Shown here piece by piece: positions 42,683 through 51,975 of a stretch of DNA of 52,121 bases. The stretch comes from Extensimonas perlucida (lineage in GTDB: Bacteria; Pseudomonadota; Gammaproteobacteria; Burkholderiales; Burkholderiaceae_C), in assembly GCF_007655255.1 (NCBI RefSeq), contig NZ_VMYE01000024.1, positions 1 through 52,121 on the forward strand, read 5' to 3'. Each line of letters begins with the position of its first letter. Within the stretch, counting starts at the first letter, position 1. The notes beneath the pieces were generated by a model. It did no database searches. It worked only from the letters and a program-made list of their open reading frames with translations, and was not told the DNA's origin. Made by a program: the position numbers and the translations under genes.

Positions 42683-43696
42683 TCAGATATCCACCACGAC
42701 CTTGCCGAAATGGCGGCCGCTCTCCTGGTAGCGGAAAGCCTCAGCAAGCTGCTCCAACGGGAAGCTGCGGTCGATCACCGGGTGGATGCCGGTCTGCTCC
42801 AGCGCCGCCACGTACTCCTGCTGCAGGCGCCGGCTGCCGACGATCAGGCCCTGCAGGCGTGCCTGCCTGGCCATCAATACGGCAGTCGGCACCTCGCCGC
42901 CTCGGCCGGTCAATACGCCGATCAGCGCGATATGACCGCCCACGCGCACCGCATGAATGGACTGTGCCAGCGTGCCCGGGCCGCCGACTTCCACGACGTG
43001 ATCGACGCCGCGCCCGCCGGTGATCTCCAGCACCCGCTTGCCCCATTGCGGCGTGCGGCGGTAATTGATGAGGTGGTCGGCGCCGAGCGAGCGCAGACGT
43101 TCGAGCTTTTCATCCGACGAGGAGGTGGCAATCACGCTCGCGCCCATCGCTTTTGCGATTTGCAGCGCCGCCACCGAAACCCCGCCGCTACCCAGAACCA
43201 GCACGCTCTCGCCGGCCTTGAGCGGGCCGTCGGCCACCAGGGCGCGCCAGGCGGTCAGCCCGGCGGTGGTGATGGTCGCCGCCTCGGCGTGGCTCCAGCC
43301 GCGCGGCGCCAGGGTGAAGTCGGCGGCTGCGCGCACCGCGACTTCGGTGGCGTAGCCGTCGATGCCGTCGCCCGGCGTGCCCTGAAAGTTGCCGACCGCG
43401 GCGAACGGCAGGCCGTCGGTCCATTGCGGAAAGAAGCCGGAGACGACGTGGTCGCCGGGCTTGAACTCATTCACGCCTTCGCCCACCTCTTCGACGACGC
43501 CGGCGGCGTCGGATAGTAGTACCCGTCCGTCGGCGGCGGGGATGCCGCCGTTGGCGACCAGCAGATCGTGGAAGTTGAGCGAGCTGGCGTGCAGCTTCAC
43601 ACGGACCTGACCTGGACCAGGCTGGCCGGGGTCGGGGAGTTCGCGTAGTTCGAGGCAGTCCAGGCCGCCGGGGCTGCGTGTCACGATGGCTTTCAT
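42683..43696 (-). CDS. Zinc-independent NAD(P)-dependent alcohol dehydrogenase / quinone reductase-like (MDR)
   Basis: A 337-residue medium-chain reductase: GroES-like N-domain (SSLNFHDLLVANGGIPA, SDAAGVVEEVGEGV) and a Rossmann domain with VLGSGGVSVAALQIAKA. The usual zinc cysteines are absent (no CxxCH at the catalytic position), so quinone- or enone-reductase chemistry is more likely than alcohol oxidation. It lies between the flavin reductase and the zinc alcohol dehydrogenase. The substrate cannot be read from sequence. Confidence 0.82.
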   Translation of the reverse strand: MKAIVTRSPGGLDCLELRELPDPGQPGPGQVRVKLHASSLNFHDLLVANGGIPAADGRVLLSDAAGVVEEVGEGVNEFKPGDHVVSGFFPQWTDGLPFAAVGNFQGTPGDGIDGYATEVAVRAAADFTLAPRGWSHAEAATITTAGLTAWRALVADGPLKAGESVLVLGSGGVSVAALQIAKAMGASVIATSSSDEKLERLRSLGADHLINYRRTPQWGKRVLEITGGRGVDHVVEVGGPGTLAQSIHAVRVGGHIALIGVLTGRGGEVPTAVLMARQARLQGLIVGSRRLQQEYVAALEQTGIHPVIDRSFPLEQLAEAFRYQESGRHFGKVVVDI

Positions 43697-43767
43697 CTGG
43701 AATCTCCTGTTGCTTCGCGCGGGCCGCCTCGCCGGGAAGCGGCCCGCAACGGTTAGGCTGTTTCGCC

Positions 43768-44823
43768 TCAGGCGGCGGCCAGGCTCGCGCTGTCGATCAC
43801 GAAGCGGTACTTCACGTCGCTCTTGAGCATGCGCTCGTAGGCGTCGTTGATCTGCTGGATGGCGATCATCTCGATCTCGGCGACGATGCCTTTCTCGGCG
43901 CAGAAGTCGAGCATCTCCTGGGTCTCGGCGATGCCGCCGATCAGCGAGCCGGCGATGCTGCGGCGCTTGAAGATGAGATTGGCGATGCTCGGCGACGGGT
44001 GCGGGTGCTCGGGTACGCCGACCAGGGTCATGGTGCCGTCGAGTTTGAGCAGGCCAGTGAAGGCGTCGAGGTCGTGGCTGGCTGCGACCGTGTTGAGGAT
44101 GAAGTCGAAACTGTTGGCGTGCGCCGCCATCTCTTCAGCGTTACGCGAGACAATGACTTCGTCGGCGCCCAGTTCCAGCGCAGCGGCGCGCTTGCTCTCG
44201 CTGGTGGTGAAGGCCACGGTGTGTGCGCCCAGGGCATGTGCCAGCTTGATGCCCATGTGGCCAAGCCCGCCGATACCCACGATGCCCACTTTCTGGCCAG
44301 GACCGACCTTCCAGTGGCGCAACGGCGACCAGGTGGTGACGCCGGCGCACAACAGCGGCGCCACGGCGGCCAGTTGCGCCTCGGGGTGCGAAACCTTCAG
44401 GACGAAGTCGTCCTTGACTACGATCTGCTGCGAATAGCCGCCCAGGGTGTGGCCGGGCGCATCATGCGTCGGGCCATTGTAGGTGAAGACCTGGCCGTGC
44501 TCGCAATACTGCTCCAGGCCCGCGTCGCAGGCCGGGCAATGATGGCAACTGTCGACCAGGCAGCCGACGCCGACCGTGTCGCCGATCTTGAACTTGGTCA
44601 CTGCACTGCCGATGGCCGAAACGTGGCCGACGATTTCGTGCCCGGGCACGCAGGGGTACAGCGTGTTGGCCCACTCGTTGCGGGCCTGGTGCAGGTCGGA
44701 ATGGCAGACGCCGCAGTAGGCGATGTCGATCTTGACGTCGTGCGGCCCCGGCTCGCGGCGAACAATGTCGAGCGCCGCCAGCGGCGTGTCAGCGGCATGG
44801 GTGCCATAGGCTTTTACTGTCAT
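43768..44823 (-). CDS. Zinc-dependent NAD(P) alcohol/aldehyde dehydrogenase (CAD/YahK type)
   Basis: A 351-residue cinnamyl-alcohol-dehydrogenase-type enzyme that usually reduces aldehydes with NADPH. Catalytic zinc motif C40-H41 in YCGVCHSDLHQ and H62-E63 in PGHEIVG; structural zinc C93, C96, C99, C107. The Rossmann motif is GIGGLGHMGIKLA. This group (E. coli YahK-like) has broad aldehyde activity, in keeping with a detoxification operon. Confidence 0.9.
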   Translation of the reverse strand: MTVKAYGTHAADTPLAALDIVRREPGPHDVKIDIAYCGVCHSDLHQARNEWANTLYPCVPGHEIVGHVSAIGSAVTKFKIGDTVGVGCLVDSCHHCPACDAGLEQYCEHGQVFTYNGPTHDAPGHTLGGYSQQIVVKDDFVLKVSHPEAQLAAVAPLLCAGVTTWSPLRHWKVGPGQKVGIVGIGGLGHMGIKLAHALGAHTVAFTTSESKRAAALELGADEVIVSRNAEEMAAHANSFDFILNTVAASHDLDAFTGLLKLDGTMTLVGVPEHPHPSPSIANLIFKRRSIAGSLIGGIAETQEMLDFCAEKGIVAEIEMIAIQQINDAYERMLKSDVKYRFVIDSASLAAA

Positions 44824-44852
44824 GGTGTTTCTCCTCGTAGGCCTACCGTCGC

Positions 44853-45263
44853 TTAGGCGACGCTGGTGTGCAGGCGCACGTCGACGTTGCCGCGGGTGGC
44901 GTTCGAGTACGGGCAGACTTGGTGGGTGGTTTCCACCAGCTTCTGCGCGTCGGCTTCGCTCAGGCCCTGGACTTCCACATACAGGTCGATGTCCAGGCTG
45001 TAGCCGCCCTCGGCGTTCTGGCCGATGCCGACCTCGACCGAGGTCTTGGTGGCAGTAGGTGCCAGCTTCAGTTGCTTGGCCGCCACCGGCAGCGCGTTGT
45101 CGAAGCAGGCGGCGTAACCCATGGCAAACAGTTGCTCGGGGTTGACGCCAGCCTTGCCGGACCCCGGCATGGCCATATCCAGCGCGAGGCTGCCATCGTC
45201 CAGCGTGGTGCGGCCGGAACGGCCGCCGACGGCGGTGGCGCGGGTCTTGTAGAAAATCTTCAT
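44853..45263 (-). CDS. Ohr/OsmC-type organic hydroperoxide reductase
   Basis: A 136-residue thiol peroxidase of the Ohr group. The peroxidatic cysteine is C53 in YAACFDNAL and the resolving cysteine C117 in TTHQVCPYSNATRGN, both conserved; R18 and E43 complete the active site. It reduces organic and lipid hydroperoxides. The start at 45263 (MKIFYKTRATA) is the family start. No OhrR regulator is adjacent, so it probably follows the regulation of the cluster. Confidence 0.92.
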   Translation of the reverse strand: MKIFYKTRATAVGGRSGRTTLDDGSLALDMAMPGSGKAGVNPEQLFAMGYAACFDNALPVAAKQLKLAPTATKTSVEVGIGQNAEGGYSLDIDLYVEVQGLSEADAQKLVETTHQVCPYSNATRGNVDVRLHTSVA

Positions 45264-45316
45264 GGTATTCAGCTCCGTAGGTTTACGAAGGGCGGTGTGC
45301 TCCGCCCAGGAAAAAA

Positions 45317-46735
45317 TCATTCGCTCAGCTGTGCCTCGACCGCTTTCTGCTTGTCGGCATAGGGCGCGCGCAGCGCCAGGCTGGAGGTCCCGTCCGGGCT
45401 CTGCATCACCACGGCCTTGGCGTGGCTGAAACGCCGGAACCCATGGATGCCGTGGTAGGCGCCGATGCCGGAAGGGCCGATACCGCCAAACGGCAGATCC
45501 TCGATAAAAGCGTGGATCAGCGTGTCGTTGATCACTGCTGCACCCGAGGTGGTGCGTTCGGTGAAGCGCTTTTGACGCGTTGCGTCGCTGCCGAAGTAGT
45601 ACGCGGCCAGCGGACGCGGATGGGCATTGACGTAGTCGATGGCATGGTCAAGATCCGGGCAGTTCACCAGCGGCAGGACCGGCCCGAAGATTTCTTCCTG
45701 CATCACGCGCATCGTATCGTCGGGATCCAGTACAAGCGTCGGTGCCAGCAGGCGGGTCGCAGGATCGGCATCTGCTTCGCCGTCCGGTGCAAGACTGATG
45801 ACGGTTGCTCCCTTGGCCTGGGCGTCATCGAGCAACACCTGCAGGCGCTGGAAGTGCCGATCGTTGACAACGGCGGTGTAATCGGTGTTGCTTCCCAGAT
45901 CTGGATAAGTGGCCGCAACGAACGCGCGGGCGTGCTCGATGAACGCCTCGCGTGCGGACGGCGGCAGAAGCACATAATCGGGGGCGATGCAGATCTGCCC
46001 GGCGTTGAATGTCTTGGATGTGAGCACCCGCTCGGCCACTATCTTGATGTCGGCGTCCACGTCGACGAGCACGGGCGATTTGCCGCCAAGTTCCAGCGTT
46101 ACCGGTACAAGGTTCTCGGACGCGGCGCGCATCACAAGACGCCCCACTGCCGTGCTGCCCGTGTAAATGAGATGGTCGAACGGTTGCGCGGTGAAGGCGG
46201 CGCCGACTTCGGCGTCTCCGAGCACGACGCCGAATTCGAGCGCATCGAAATAGCGCGGAATCTGCTCGGCCAGCAGATCGGAGGTGCGGGGCGTCAGTTC
46301 GGACGGCTTGAGCAGCGCGCGGTTGCCGGCGGCGAACACGCCTGCGAGTGGCCCGAACGAGAGGTTGATCGGGAAGTTCCAGGGGCTGATGATGCCTACT
46401 ACACCGAGTGGCTGGTATTCCACGCGTGCCTGCACGCCCGGCATACCGGCGTCTTGCGCTTCGGGTCGCATCCAATGTTCGAGTTGCTCGCGCGCGTGGC
46501 GCATGCTCTTGATGGGCGCAAGCACATCGGTGGCCAGTGTCTGATAGGGGCTGCGGTGGCCATAATCGGCGCGAATGGCCGATTCCAGCTGCGCGCGGTT
46601 ATCGGACAACAGGCGTTCGGCGCGAGCGAGCCGATCCCGCCGCTGTTCGGCGTCCGCCGGGCCATCGCTCAGGTGCGCCTGCTTCATCGCCGCGACGACG
46701 CCAGGCAGGCGCGTGATCAGATCGGATGTACTCAT
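45317..46735 (-). CDS. Coniferyl-aldehyde-dehydrogenase-type aldehyde dehydrogenase
   Basis: A 472-residue class 3-like aldehyde dehydrogenase. General base E215 is in TLELGGKSP and nucleophile C249 in NAGQICIAPDYV; the C-terminus has the hydrophobic tail of the coniferyl aldehyde dehydrogenase (CalB) group (FSHAKAVVMQSP). It oxidises aromatic or long-chain aldehydes. The next gene downstream (ohr-like) starts 54 bp on. Confidence 0.9.
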   Translation of the reverse strand: MSTSDLITRLPGVVAAMKQAHLSDGPADAEQRRDRLARAERLLSDNRAQLESAIRADYGHRSPYQTLATDVLAPIKSMRHAREQLEHWMRPEAQDAGMPGVQARVEYQPLGVVGIISPWNFPINLSFGPLAGVFAAGNRALLKPSELTPRTSDLLAEQIPRYFDALEFGVVLGDAEVGAAFTAQPFDHLIYTGSTAVGRLVMRAASENLVPVTLELGGKSPVLVDVDADIKIVAERVLTSKTFNAGQICIAPDYVLLPPSAREAFIEHARAFVAATYPDLGSNTDYTAVVNDRHFQRLQVLLDDAQAKGATVISLAPDGEADADPATRLLAPTLVLDPDDTMRVMQEEIFGPVLPLVNCPDLDHAIDYVNAHPRPLAAYYFGSDATRQKRFTERTTSGAAVINDTLIHAFIEDLPFGGIGPSGIGAYHGIHGFRRFSHAKAVVMQSPDGTSSLALRAPYADKQKAVEAQLSE

Positions 46736-46822
46736 GAGGGTTTCCTAAGTTCGGTTAACGTTGAACGTCGCCCGTGGACGCGAAACGGCGGCCGGCGGTA
46801 CCGTGCCGCCGGCCCGCTTGCA

Positions 46823-48214
46823 TCAGAACGGCGCGTCGATGTCGACCACGTCGATCAGCTTGTGGTTGACGAACTCCTTGAGGCCCAGGCCGAGCAACTC
46901 TCGGCCGTAGCCAGAGCGGCGTACGCCGCCGAACGGCAGGTCGGCCTTGGCCATGGTCGGGTGGTTGACGAACACCATGCCGGTGGAGATGCGCTTGGCG
47001 ACTTCGGCGCCATGTTTGGCGTCGGCGGTGAACACCGAGCCGCCCAGGCCGAACGGCGAGTCGTTGGCGATGGCGATCGCTTCTTCCTCGTCGTGGGCGC
47101 GGTAGACCAGCGATACCGGCCCGAAGAATTCCCAGTAGTAGGCCGGGTTGTCCGGAGTCAGGCCGGTGAGGATCGTCGGCTGCACGAAGGCACCTTGCGC
47201 CGGCACCTTGGGCCCCACCTCGGTCGCGGTCGCGCCGTGGGCGACGGCCTGGCGGATCTGTTCCTTGACGTCGTCGGCGGCCTTCTGCGAGGACAGCGGC
47301 GCCAGGGTGGTAGCGGGGTCGAACGGATCGCCCGCCTTGAGCCCGGCCACGCCCTCGGTGTAGCGGCGCAGGAACTCATCGTAGATGGCCTCGACCAGGA
47401 TGATGCGCTTGGAGGACACGCAGACCTGGCCGGCGTTCCAGTGGCGGCCGAACACCGCCCACTTCACGGTCTTGTCCAGCTCGGCGTCGGCCAGCACCAC
47501 GAAGGCGTCGGCGCCACCGAGTTCCAGCGTGGACTTCTTCAGCGCCTTGCCAGCCTGGGCGGCGACCACCGCGCCTGCGCCTTCCGAGCCGGTCAGCGCC
47601 ACGCCGTGCACGCGCGGGTCGTTGAGGATGATCTCGATGTGGTGCCGCGCCGCATAGAGGTTCTTGAAGGCGCCCGCGGGCAGGCCTGCTTCGAGCATCA
47701 GCTTCTCGAAGGCATCCGCGCTCTGCGGCACGTTGGAGGCGTGCTTGAGCAGCAGCGTGTTGCCCGCGGCCAGTTGCGGGGCCAGGATGCGGGCGATCTG
47801 GTAGTAGGGGAAATTCCACGGCTCGATCGCCAGGATCACACCCAGCGGCTCGTGTACCAGCAACGCGTCGCCCTCGGCGGGATCGGCCACGGTCAGTTTC
47901 TCCGGTGCCAGCAGGGCCTCGGCGTTCTTCACGTAATACTCGAAGATGCGCGCGGAAAGTTCGACCTCGGCCAGTGCCTCGGCGGTGATCTTGCCCATCT
48001 CCAGGGTCAGCAGTTTCGCGTAGTCGCCAGCCTTGGCGCGCAGCAGGTCTGCGGCACGCTGCAGGATGGCACCGCGCTCGGTGAACGAGCGCTCGCGCCA
48101 GGACAGGAAGGCTTCGTGCGCAGCGGCGATGGCCTGTTCCACCTCGGCGTCGGTGGCGTCCGGGAAGGTCTTCAGGGTCTCGCCGGTGTAGGGGTTGATG
48201 GTGGCGTATGCCAT
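46823..48214 (-). CDS. NAD(P)-dependent succinate-semialdehyde-type aldehyde dehydrogenase
   Basis: A 463-residue aldehyde dehydrogenase of the GabD/Sad-like group: EPWNFPYYQIARILAPQLAA, general base E231 in LELGGADAFVV, nucleophile C265 in NAGQVCVSSKR. The start at 48214 (MAYATINPYTGE) is the family start. These enzymes also accept other reactive semialdehydes, which fits the cluster. No GABA catabolic genes are nearby, so a detoxification role is more likely than amine use. Confidence 0.9.
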   Translation of the reverse strand: MAYATINPYTGETLKTFPDATDAEVEQAIAAAHEAFLSWRERSFTERGAILQRAADLLRAKAGDYAKLLTLEMGKITAEALAEVELSARIFEYYVKNAEALLAPEKLTVADPAEGDALLVHEPLGVILAIEPWNFPYYQIARILAPQLAAGNTLLLKHASNVPQSADAFEKLMLEAGLPAGAFKNLYAARHHIEIILNDPRVHGVALTGSEGAGAVVAAQAGKALKKSTLELGGADAFVVLADAELDKTVKWAVFGRHWNAGQVCVSSKRIILVEAIYDEFLRRYTEGVAGLKAGDPFDPATTLAPLSSQKAADDVKEQIRQAVAHGATATEVGPKVPAQGAFVQPTILTGLTPDNPAYYWEFFGPVSLVYRAHDEEEAIAIANDSPFGLGGSVFTADAKHGAEVAKRISTGMVFVNHPTMAKADLPFGGVRRSGYGRELLGLGLKEFVNHKLIDVVDIDAPF

Positions 48215-48287
48215 GTTCGATGATTCCTTGTGACAGTGGATGGAGGAAGGCGTCACGGCCTGCAGAGCCGGAGCGCGGACGAGGAAT

Positions 48288-49118
48288 TCAGCGCAGGGTG
48301 AAGCCGAGCGCGTTCAGGGCTTCGCGCAGGCGATGGCGGCCCATCAGCGCGCCGGGGCTGCCGATGCGTTGCACCGACACTTGCGACCAGGGCCGGTCGT
48401 CACGCTGCTGCTCCTGCTGGAAGCGGCGCATCAGCGGGTCGTAGTGCGCCACCGCGGCGGCCTCGCCGGCAGCGTCGTAGCGTTCGTGATGCAGCACCGC
48501 CGGCTGTGCCAGGCGCGGCTTGACTTCGGCCGGGCGGGCCGGATCGGGATGGCCCACGCACATGCCGAACACCACGAAACTGTCCTGCGGCAGCCCCAGT
48601 TCAGCGGCGACCTGCTCTGGATGGTTGCGCATGCCGCCGATGTAGACGATACCCAGCCCCAGGGCTTCGAAGGCGTTCGCCGCGTTCTGCGCGGCTAACG
48701 CGGTGTCGACCGCTCCGACGGTGTAGCTCTCCAGGTAATCGATACCGTCGGTCGCGGCACCCTGCGCGGCACCGAGTCGGCGCAGCCGCGACCAGTCGGC
48801 GACCCAGGCCAGAAACAGCGGTGCCTCGGCCACGTGGCGCTGACCGCCGGCCAACGCGGCCAGGCGGGCGCGCCGCGCGGGGTCGCGCACGGCGATCACG
48901 CTCCATGGCTGCAGGTTGGACGAACTGGAGGCTGATTGCGCGGCAGCGATGGCGAGTTGAAGTGCCTCGTCGTCGACCGGTTGATCGGTGTAGGCGCGCA
49001 CTGATCGGTGCTCCAGCAGCGCGGCCAGCGCGGCGGGAACAGGGGGCAGCGGCAGGGCGGCGGCCTCGCCATAGCGGGCCTGCCATGCGGAGGCTGGGTC
49101 GATCTGATGGGAAGTCAT
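48288..49118 (-). CDS. NfsA-type nitroreductase family protein
   Basis: A 276-residue FMN-dependent oxidoreductase: LEHRSVRAYTDQPVDDE (about 35-51), SASSSSNLQPWSVIAVRD, and a central LGIVYIGGMRNHPE segment. Layout matches NfsA-like enzymes that reduce nitro compounds and quinones with NADPH. A C-terminal extension has YDPLMRRFQQEQ. It sits mid-operon between the aldehyde dehydrogenases and DUF1330. Confidence 0.88.
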   Translation of the reverse strand: MTSHQIDPASAWQARYGEAAALPLPPVPAALAALLEHRSVRAYTDQPVDDEALQLAIAAAQSASSSSNLQPWSVIAVRDPARRARLAALAGGQRHVAEAPLFLAWVADWSRLRRLGAAQGAATDGIDYLESYTVGAVDTALAAQNAANAFEALGLGIVYIGGMRNHPEQVAAELGLPQDSFVVFGMCVGHPDPARPAEVKPRLAQPAVLHHERYDAAGEAAAVAHYDPLMRRFQQEQQRDDRPWSQVSVQRIGSPGALMGRHRLREALNALGFTLR

Positions 49119-49145
49119 TCCAGAATCCTGTGCGTGTTAGGGGAC

Positions 49146-49451
49146 TCAGGCCGCAGGTGTCGCGCCGATGCCGTCAAGCAACAGCACGCGGTAGTCCGCG
49201 CCCTTGAACCGGTGCACCCGTGCTGCCTGGTAAGCGGGGCTGTGATACCAGGCGCGTGCGGCCTGCATGTCGGAAAAGCGCAGGATCACGCCGCCCTCGA
49301 TCGCCGGTCCCTCCAGCACCTCGAAATCGCCATAGAACGCCAGCGGCGTCAGATCGTGTCCTTCGCGCGCGGCTGGAGCCTGCCTCGCATAGATGTCAAG
49401 TTCGGTGGCGTCGAGGGTGCGTTCGCGCAGGAAAACCACGTAAGCGGACAT
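49146..49451 (-). CDS. DUF1330 family protein
   Basis: A 101-residue ferredoxin-like alpha/beta-barrel protein: YVVFLRERTLDATELDIYAR, then FEVLEGPAIEGGVILRFSD and RAWYHSPAYQAARVHRF, typical DUF1330. Function unknown; members are common in electrophile-responsive operons. ATG 49451 is chosen over 49466 for the family start and is preceded by GAGG. Confidence 0.85.
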   Translation of the reverse strand: MSAYVVFLRERTLDATELDIYARQAPAAREGHDLTPLAFYGDFEVLEGPAIEGGVILRFSDMQAARAWYHSPAYQAARVHRFKGADYRVLLLDGIGATPAA

Positions 49452-49462
49452 GTTCAATCTCC

Positions 49463-50140
49463 TCACAGAAGGGCGAGCAGCGCCTTGGCGGCGTCGGCGG
49501 ACGAGGCAGGGTTCTGGCCGGTGACCAGAAGGCCGTCGGTCAGCACGTGGGACTGCCAGTCGCCGCCCTTGCTGTAATGACCGCCATTGGCCTTGAGCAC
49601 GTCCTCGACCAGAAACGGCACCACATCGGTCAGGCCAACCGCAGCCTCCTCGCTGTTGCTGAAACCGGTCACCTGCTTGCCGGCGACCAGCGGCTTGCCG
49701 TCGGCATCCTTGACGTGGCGCAGCACGCCAGGTGCGTGGCAGACCGTTCCGACCGGCTTGTTCGCCTTGACCGCCGCTTCGATCAGACCGATCGAGACCG
49801 GGTCTTCAGCCAGGTCCCATAGCGGGCCGTGGCCGCCGGGATAGAACACTGCATCGAAGTCGCCGATGGCGACCTCGGCCAGCTTGCGGGTGTTGGCCAG
49901 GGCCTTGACCGCGTCAGCGTCGGCCAGGAAGCGACGGGTCGCCTCGGTCTGGGCGTCGGGTTCGTCGCTCTTGGGGTCGAGCGGCGGCTGGCCGCCCTTG
50001 GGCGAGGCCAGGGTCAGCTTCGCGCCGGCATCGAGGAAGGCATAGTAGGGGGCAGCCAGTTCCTCCAGCCAGAAGCCGGTTTTCCTGCCAGTGTTGCCGA
50101 GTTGGTCGTGCGAAGTGAGGATGACGAGAATATTGGCCAT
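49463..50140 (-). CDS. DJ-1/PfpI family protein, Hsp31-like
   Basis: A 225-residue class I glutamine-amidotransferase-like protein. Nucleophile C134 with H135 in GTVCHAPGVL and an acidic residue at E26/E27 in FWLEE match the Hsp31-like group, which includes glutathione-independent glyoxalases (methylglyoxal to lactate) and stress chaperones. This suits a carbonyl-stress operon. ATG 50140 has GGAG upstream. Confidence 0.9.
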   Translation of the reverse strand: MANILVILTSHDQLGNTGRKTGFWLEELAAPYYAFLDAGAKLTLASPKGGQPPLDPKSDEPDAQTEATRRFLADADAVKALANTRKLAEVAIGDFDAVFYPGGHGPLWDLAEDPVSIGLIEAAVKANKPVGTVCHAPGVLRHVKDADGKPLVAGKQVTGFSNSEEAAVGLTDVVPFLVEDVLKANGGHYSKGGDWQSHVLTDGLLVTGQNPASSADAAKALLALL

Positions 50141-50174
50141 AGCGGCTCTCCTTTGGAGGTTCGAAGTGAAAGAC

Positions 50175-51206
50175 TCAGGGGGTGCCGACTCGTACCACGA
50201 CCTTGCCGAAGTGCCTGCCGGCGAGCAGGTCGATCAGCGCCTGGGGCGCATGTTCCAGGCCCTCGACGAAGTCTTCGCGGACCGAGACCTTGCCCTCGGC
50301 GACCCATGCGCCCATGTCGCGCTGAAACGCCGCGAAACCGTCGGCGTAGTGGTCGCCGATGATGAAACCCTGCAGCAGCAGGCGCTTGCGCAGAACCAGC
50401 CCCAGCATCATCGGCATGCGGTCCGGGCCAGGTGGCAGGTCGGTGTCGTTGTAGTGGGCGATCAGCCCGCACACCGGCACGCGGGCGCCGACGTTCAGTC
50501 GCGGCAGCACGGTGTCGAGCACCGTGCCGCCGACGTTCTCGTAGTAGACGTCGATACCCTGCGGCGTCGCGGTAGCCAGTTGTTCGGCAAAGTCGGGCGC
50601 GCGGTGGTCGAGGCAGACATCGAAGCCGAACGCTTCGCGCGCGTAGCGGCATTTTTCCGGCCCGCCGGCGATGCCGATGGCGCGCGCGCCCTTTAGCCGG
50701 GCAAGCTGCCCAACTACCGAGCCGACCGCGCCGATGGCGGAGGCGACGACCACAGTCTCGCCCGGCTGCGGCCGGCCGATGTTCAGCAGGCCGTGGTAGG
50801 CGGTGAAGCCGGGCATGCCGAGCACGCTCAGCGCCAGCGAAGGATTCGTGGTCCGGGAATCGAGCACGACCAGTCCACGACCGTCGGAAAGCGTATGGCT
50901 CTGCCAACCCGTGTCGCCGACGACCAGGTCGCCAACCTTGAATGCCGGGTCGTGCGAAACCTCCACCCGGCTCACCGCGCCGCCGGTCATCACCTCGCCT
51001 AGCGCTACGGGTGGAGCATAGGACGGAGCATCGCTCATTCGCCCCCGCATATACGGGTCGAGCGAGAGGTACAGCGTGCGCAGCAGGAGCTGGCCCTTGC
51101 CTGGCTCAGGCAGCGATTCCTGTTCCAGCCGGAAGTCGTCTGGCGTCGGCTCACCCGAGGGGCGTGAGGCAAGTACGATGCGGGTTTGCAGGATCGCAGT
51201 GGTCAT
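50175..51206 (-). CDS. NADP-dependent alkenal/enone reductase (CurA/LTB4DH type MDR)
   Basis: A 343-residue zinc-free medium-chain reductase: LSLDPYMRGRM (about 48-58), GEVMTGGAVSRV, the NADP motif SAIGAVGSVVGQLARLKG, and YYENVGGTVLDTVL. This is the CurA/leukotriene B4 dehydrogenase group, which reduces alpha,beta-unsaturated carbonyls. It is the first gene of the operon, directly behind a NemR-like operator. Confidence 0.92.
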   Translation of the reverse strand: MTTAILQTRIVLASRPSGEPTPDDFRLEQESLPEPGKGQLLLRTLYLSLDPYMRGRMSDAPSYAPPVALGEVMTGGAVSRVEVSHDPAFKVGDLVVGDTGWQSHTLSDGRGLVVLDSRTTNPSLALSVLGMPGFTAYHGLLNIGRPQPGETVVVASAIGAVGSVVGQLARLKGARAIGIAGGPEKCRYAREAFGFDVCLDHRAPDFAEQLATATPQGIDVYYENVGGTVLDTVLPRLNVGARVPVCGLIAHYNDTDLPPGPDRMPMMLGLVLRKRLLLQGFIIGDHYADGFAAFQRDMGAWVAEGKVSVREDFVEGLEHAPQALIDLLAGRHFGKVVVRVGTP

Positions 51207-51281
51207 CGCTGACTCCTGAAAAGGACGGCCGAAACGGACTCATGTGCGTGCGTGGAAGCAAAGTTTGTCATCTGATTGAAT

Positions 51282-51298
51282 TAGGCCGGTCGTATACA
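51282..51298 (-). promoter_or_regulatory. NemR-like operator before the detoxification operon
   Basis: TAGGCCGGTCGTATACA lies 76 bp upstream of the first operon gene. It matches 15 of 17 positions with the site at 51976-51992. A plausible minus-strand promoter surrounds it (-35 TTGCCC at 51302-51307, spacing about 18). The E. coli NemR box is TAGACC-N4-GGTCTA, which is similar. Binding is inferred. Confidence 0.7.
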
Positions 51299-51341
51299 GT
51301 TTGGGCAAAAAAAAAAAGCTACGAGGACTTTTTTCTGTCTG

Positions 51342-51953
51342 TCAGGCGCAGCGTCGAAGATGAGAAGACAGGCCTAGCAGGCCCTGCGTAGCAGCCAGCG
51401 CGGCCTCCATGGGTACACGGTCGCGCGTGAGCTTGGCGCACAGGCTCGCGCCCAGCCACAACTGGTACAACGTGTTCGCCGTTGTGCTGGCATCCAGCTC
51501 AACCGGAAGCGAGCCGTCGCTGGCGCCATCCTCGATGGCGCTGGCCAAACGCGCGATCACTCGCGTGGTGCCCTGTTCAAGAACTAAACGCATCGCCTCG
51601 GAGAGGTCGCTGACCTCCGCAGCCAGCTTGACCGCCAGACACTTGCCCTTCGGGTCACAGGCTGCCTGGGTCTCCAGCCAGTACTCGAAATAGGCGATCA
51701 GTCGCTGTGCTGCGGAAAGATCAGGACGACTCAGCAGATTATCGAGCGAAGCCAGGTAATCGGCGAAGTAATCCTCCAGCAGCGCTTCGCCAAAGGCCTC
51801 CTTGGAGCCGAAGTAATGGTAGAAGGAACCCTTCGGCACGCCGGAAGCCTGGAGAACCTCGTTCAGGCCCACGGCGCTGAAGCCCTTTCCCGCGATAATG
51901 ATCCGGGCGGTATCGAGGATATGTTGGCGGACGTCGTTCGTGGCATTAGTCAT
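51342..51953 (-). CDS. nemR: NemR-type TetR regulator, electrophile-sensing
   Basis: A 203-residue TetR-family repressor with N-terminal helix-turn-helix (LNEVLQASGVPKGSFYHYF) and NemR-type core (CLAVKLAAEVSDLSEAMR). C105 and K174 fall where E. coli NemR has redox-active C106 and K175, which control release by reactive chlorine and electrophiles (from memory, not aligned by program). C99, C172 and C202 are further thiols. It faces the same way as the operon and precedes it. An 11-A run 25 bp past the stop gives a T-tract but no clear hairpin. Confidence 0.85.
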   Translation of the reverse strand: MTNATNDVRQHILDTARIIIAGKGFSAVGLNEVLQASGVPKGSFYHYFGSKEAFGEALLEDYFADYLASLDNLLSRPDLSAAQRLIAYFEYWLETQAACDPKGKCLAVKLAAEVSDLSEAMRLVLEQGTTRVIARLASAIEDGASDGSLPVELDASTTANTLYQLWLGASLCAKLTRDRVPMEAALAATQGLLGLSSHLRRCA

Positions 51954-51975
51954 GGTTTGTATCTTACCCTGAAAC

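Noticed and set aside
45422-48223. A 933-codon plus-strand frame opposite the two aldehyde dehydrogenase genes
   Set aside because: It is antisense to two genes with intact catalytic motifs, and its product has the Arg/Gly/His-rich composition of a GC-rich shadow frame.
51307-51317. A-run after nemR as an intrinsic terminator
   Set aside because: It gives a T-tract on the minus strand, but I find no stable stem directly before it.
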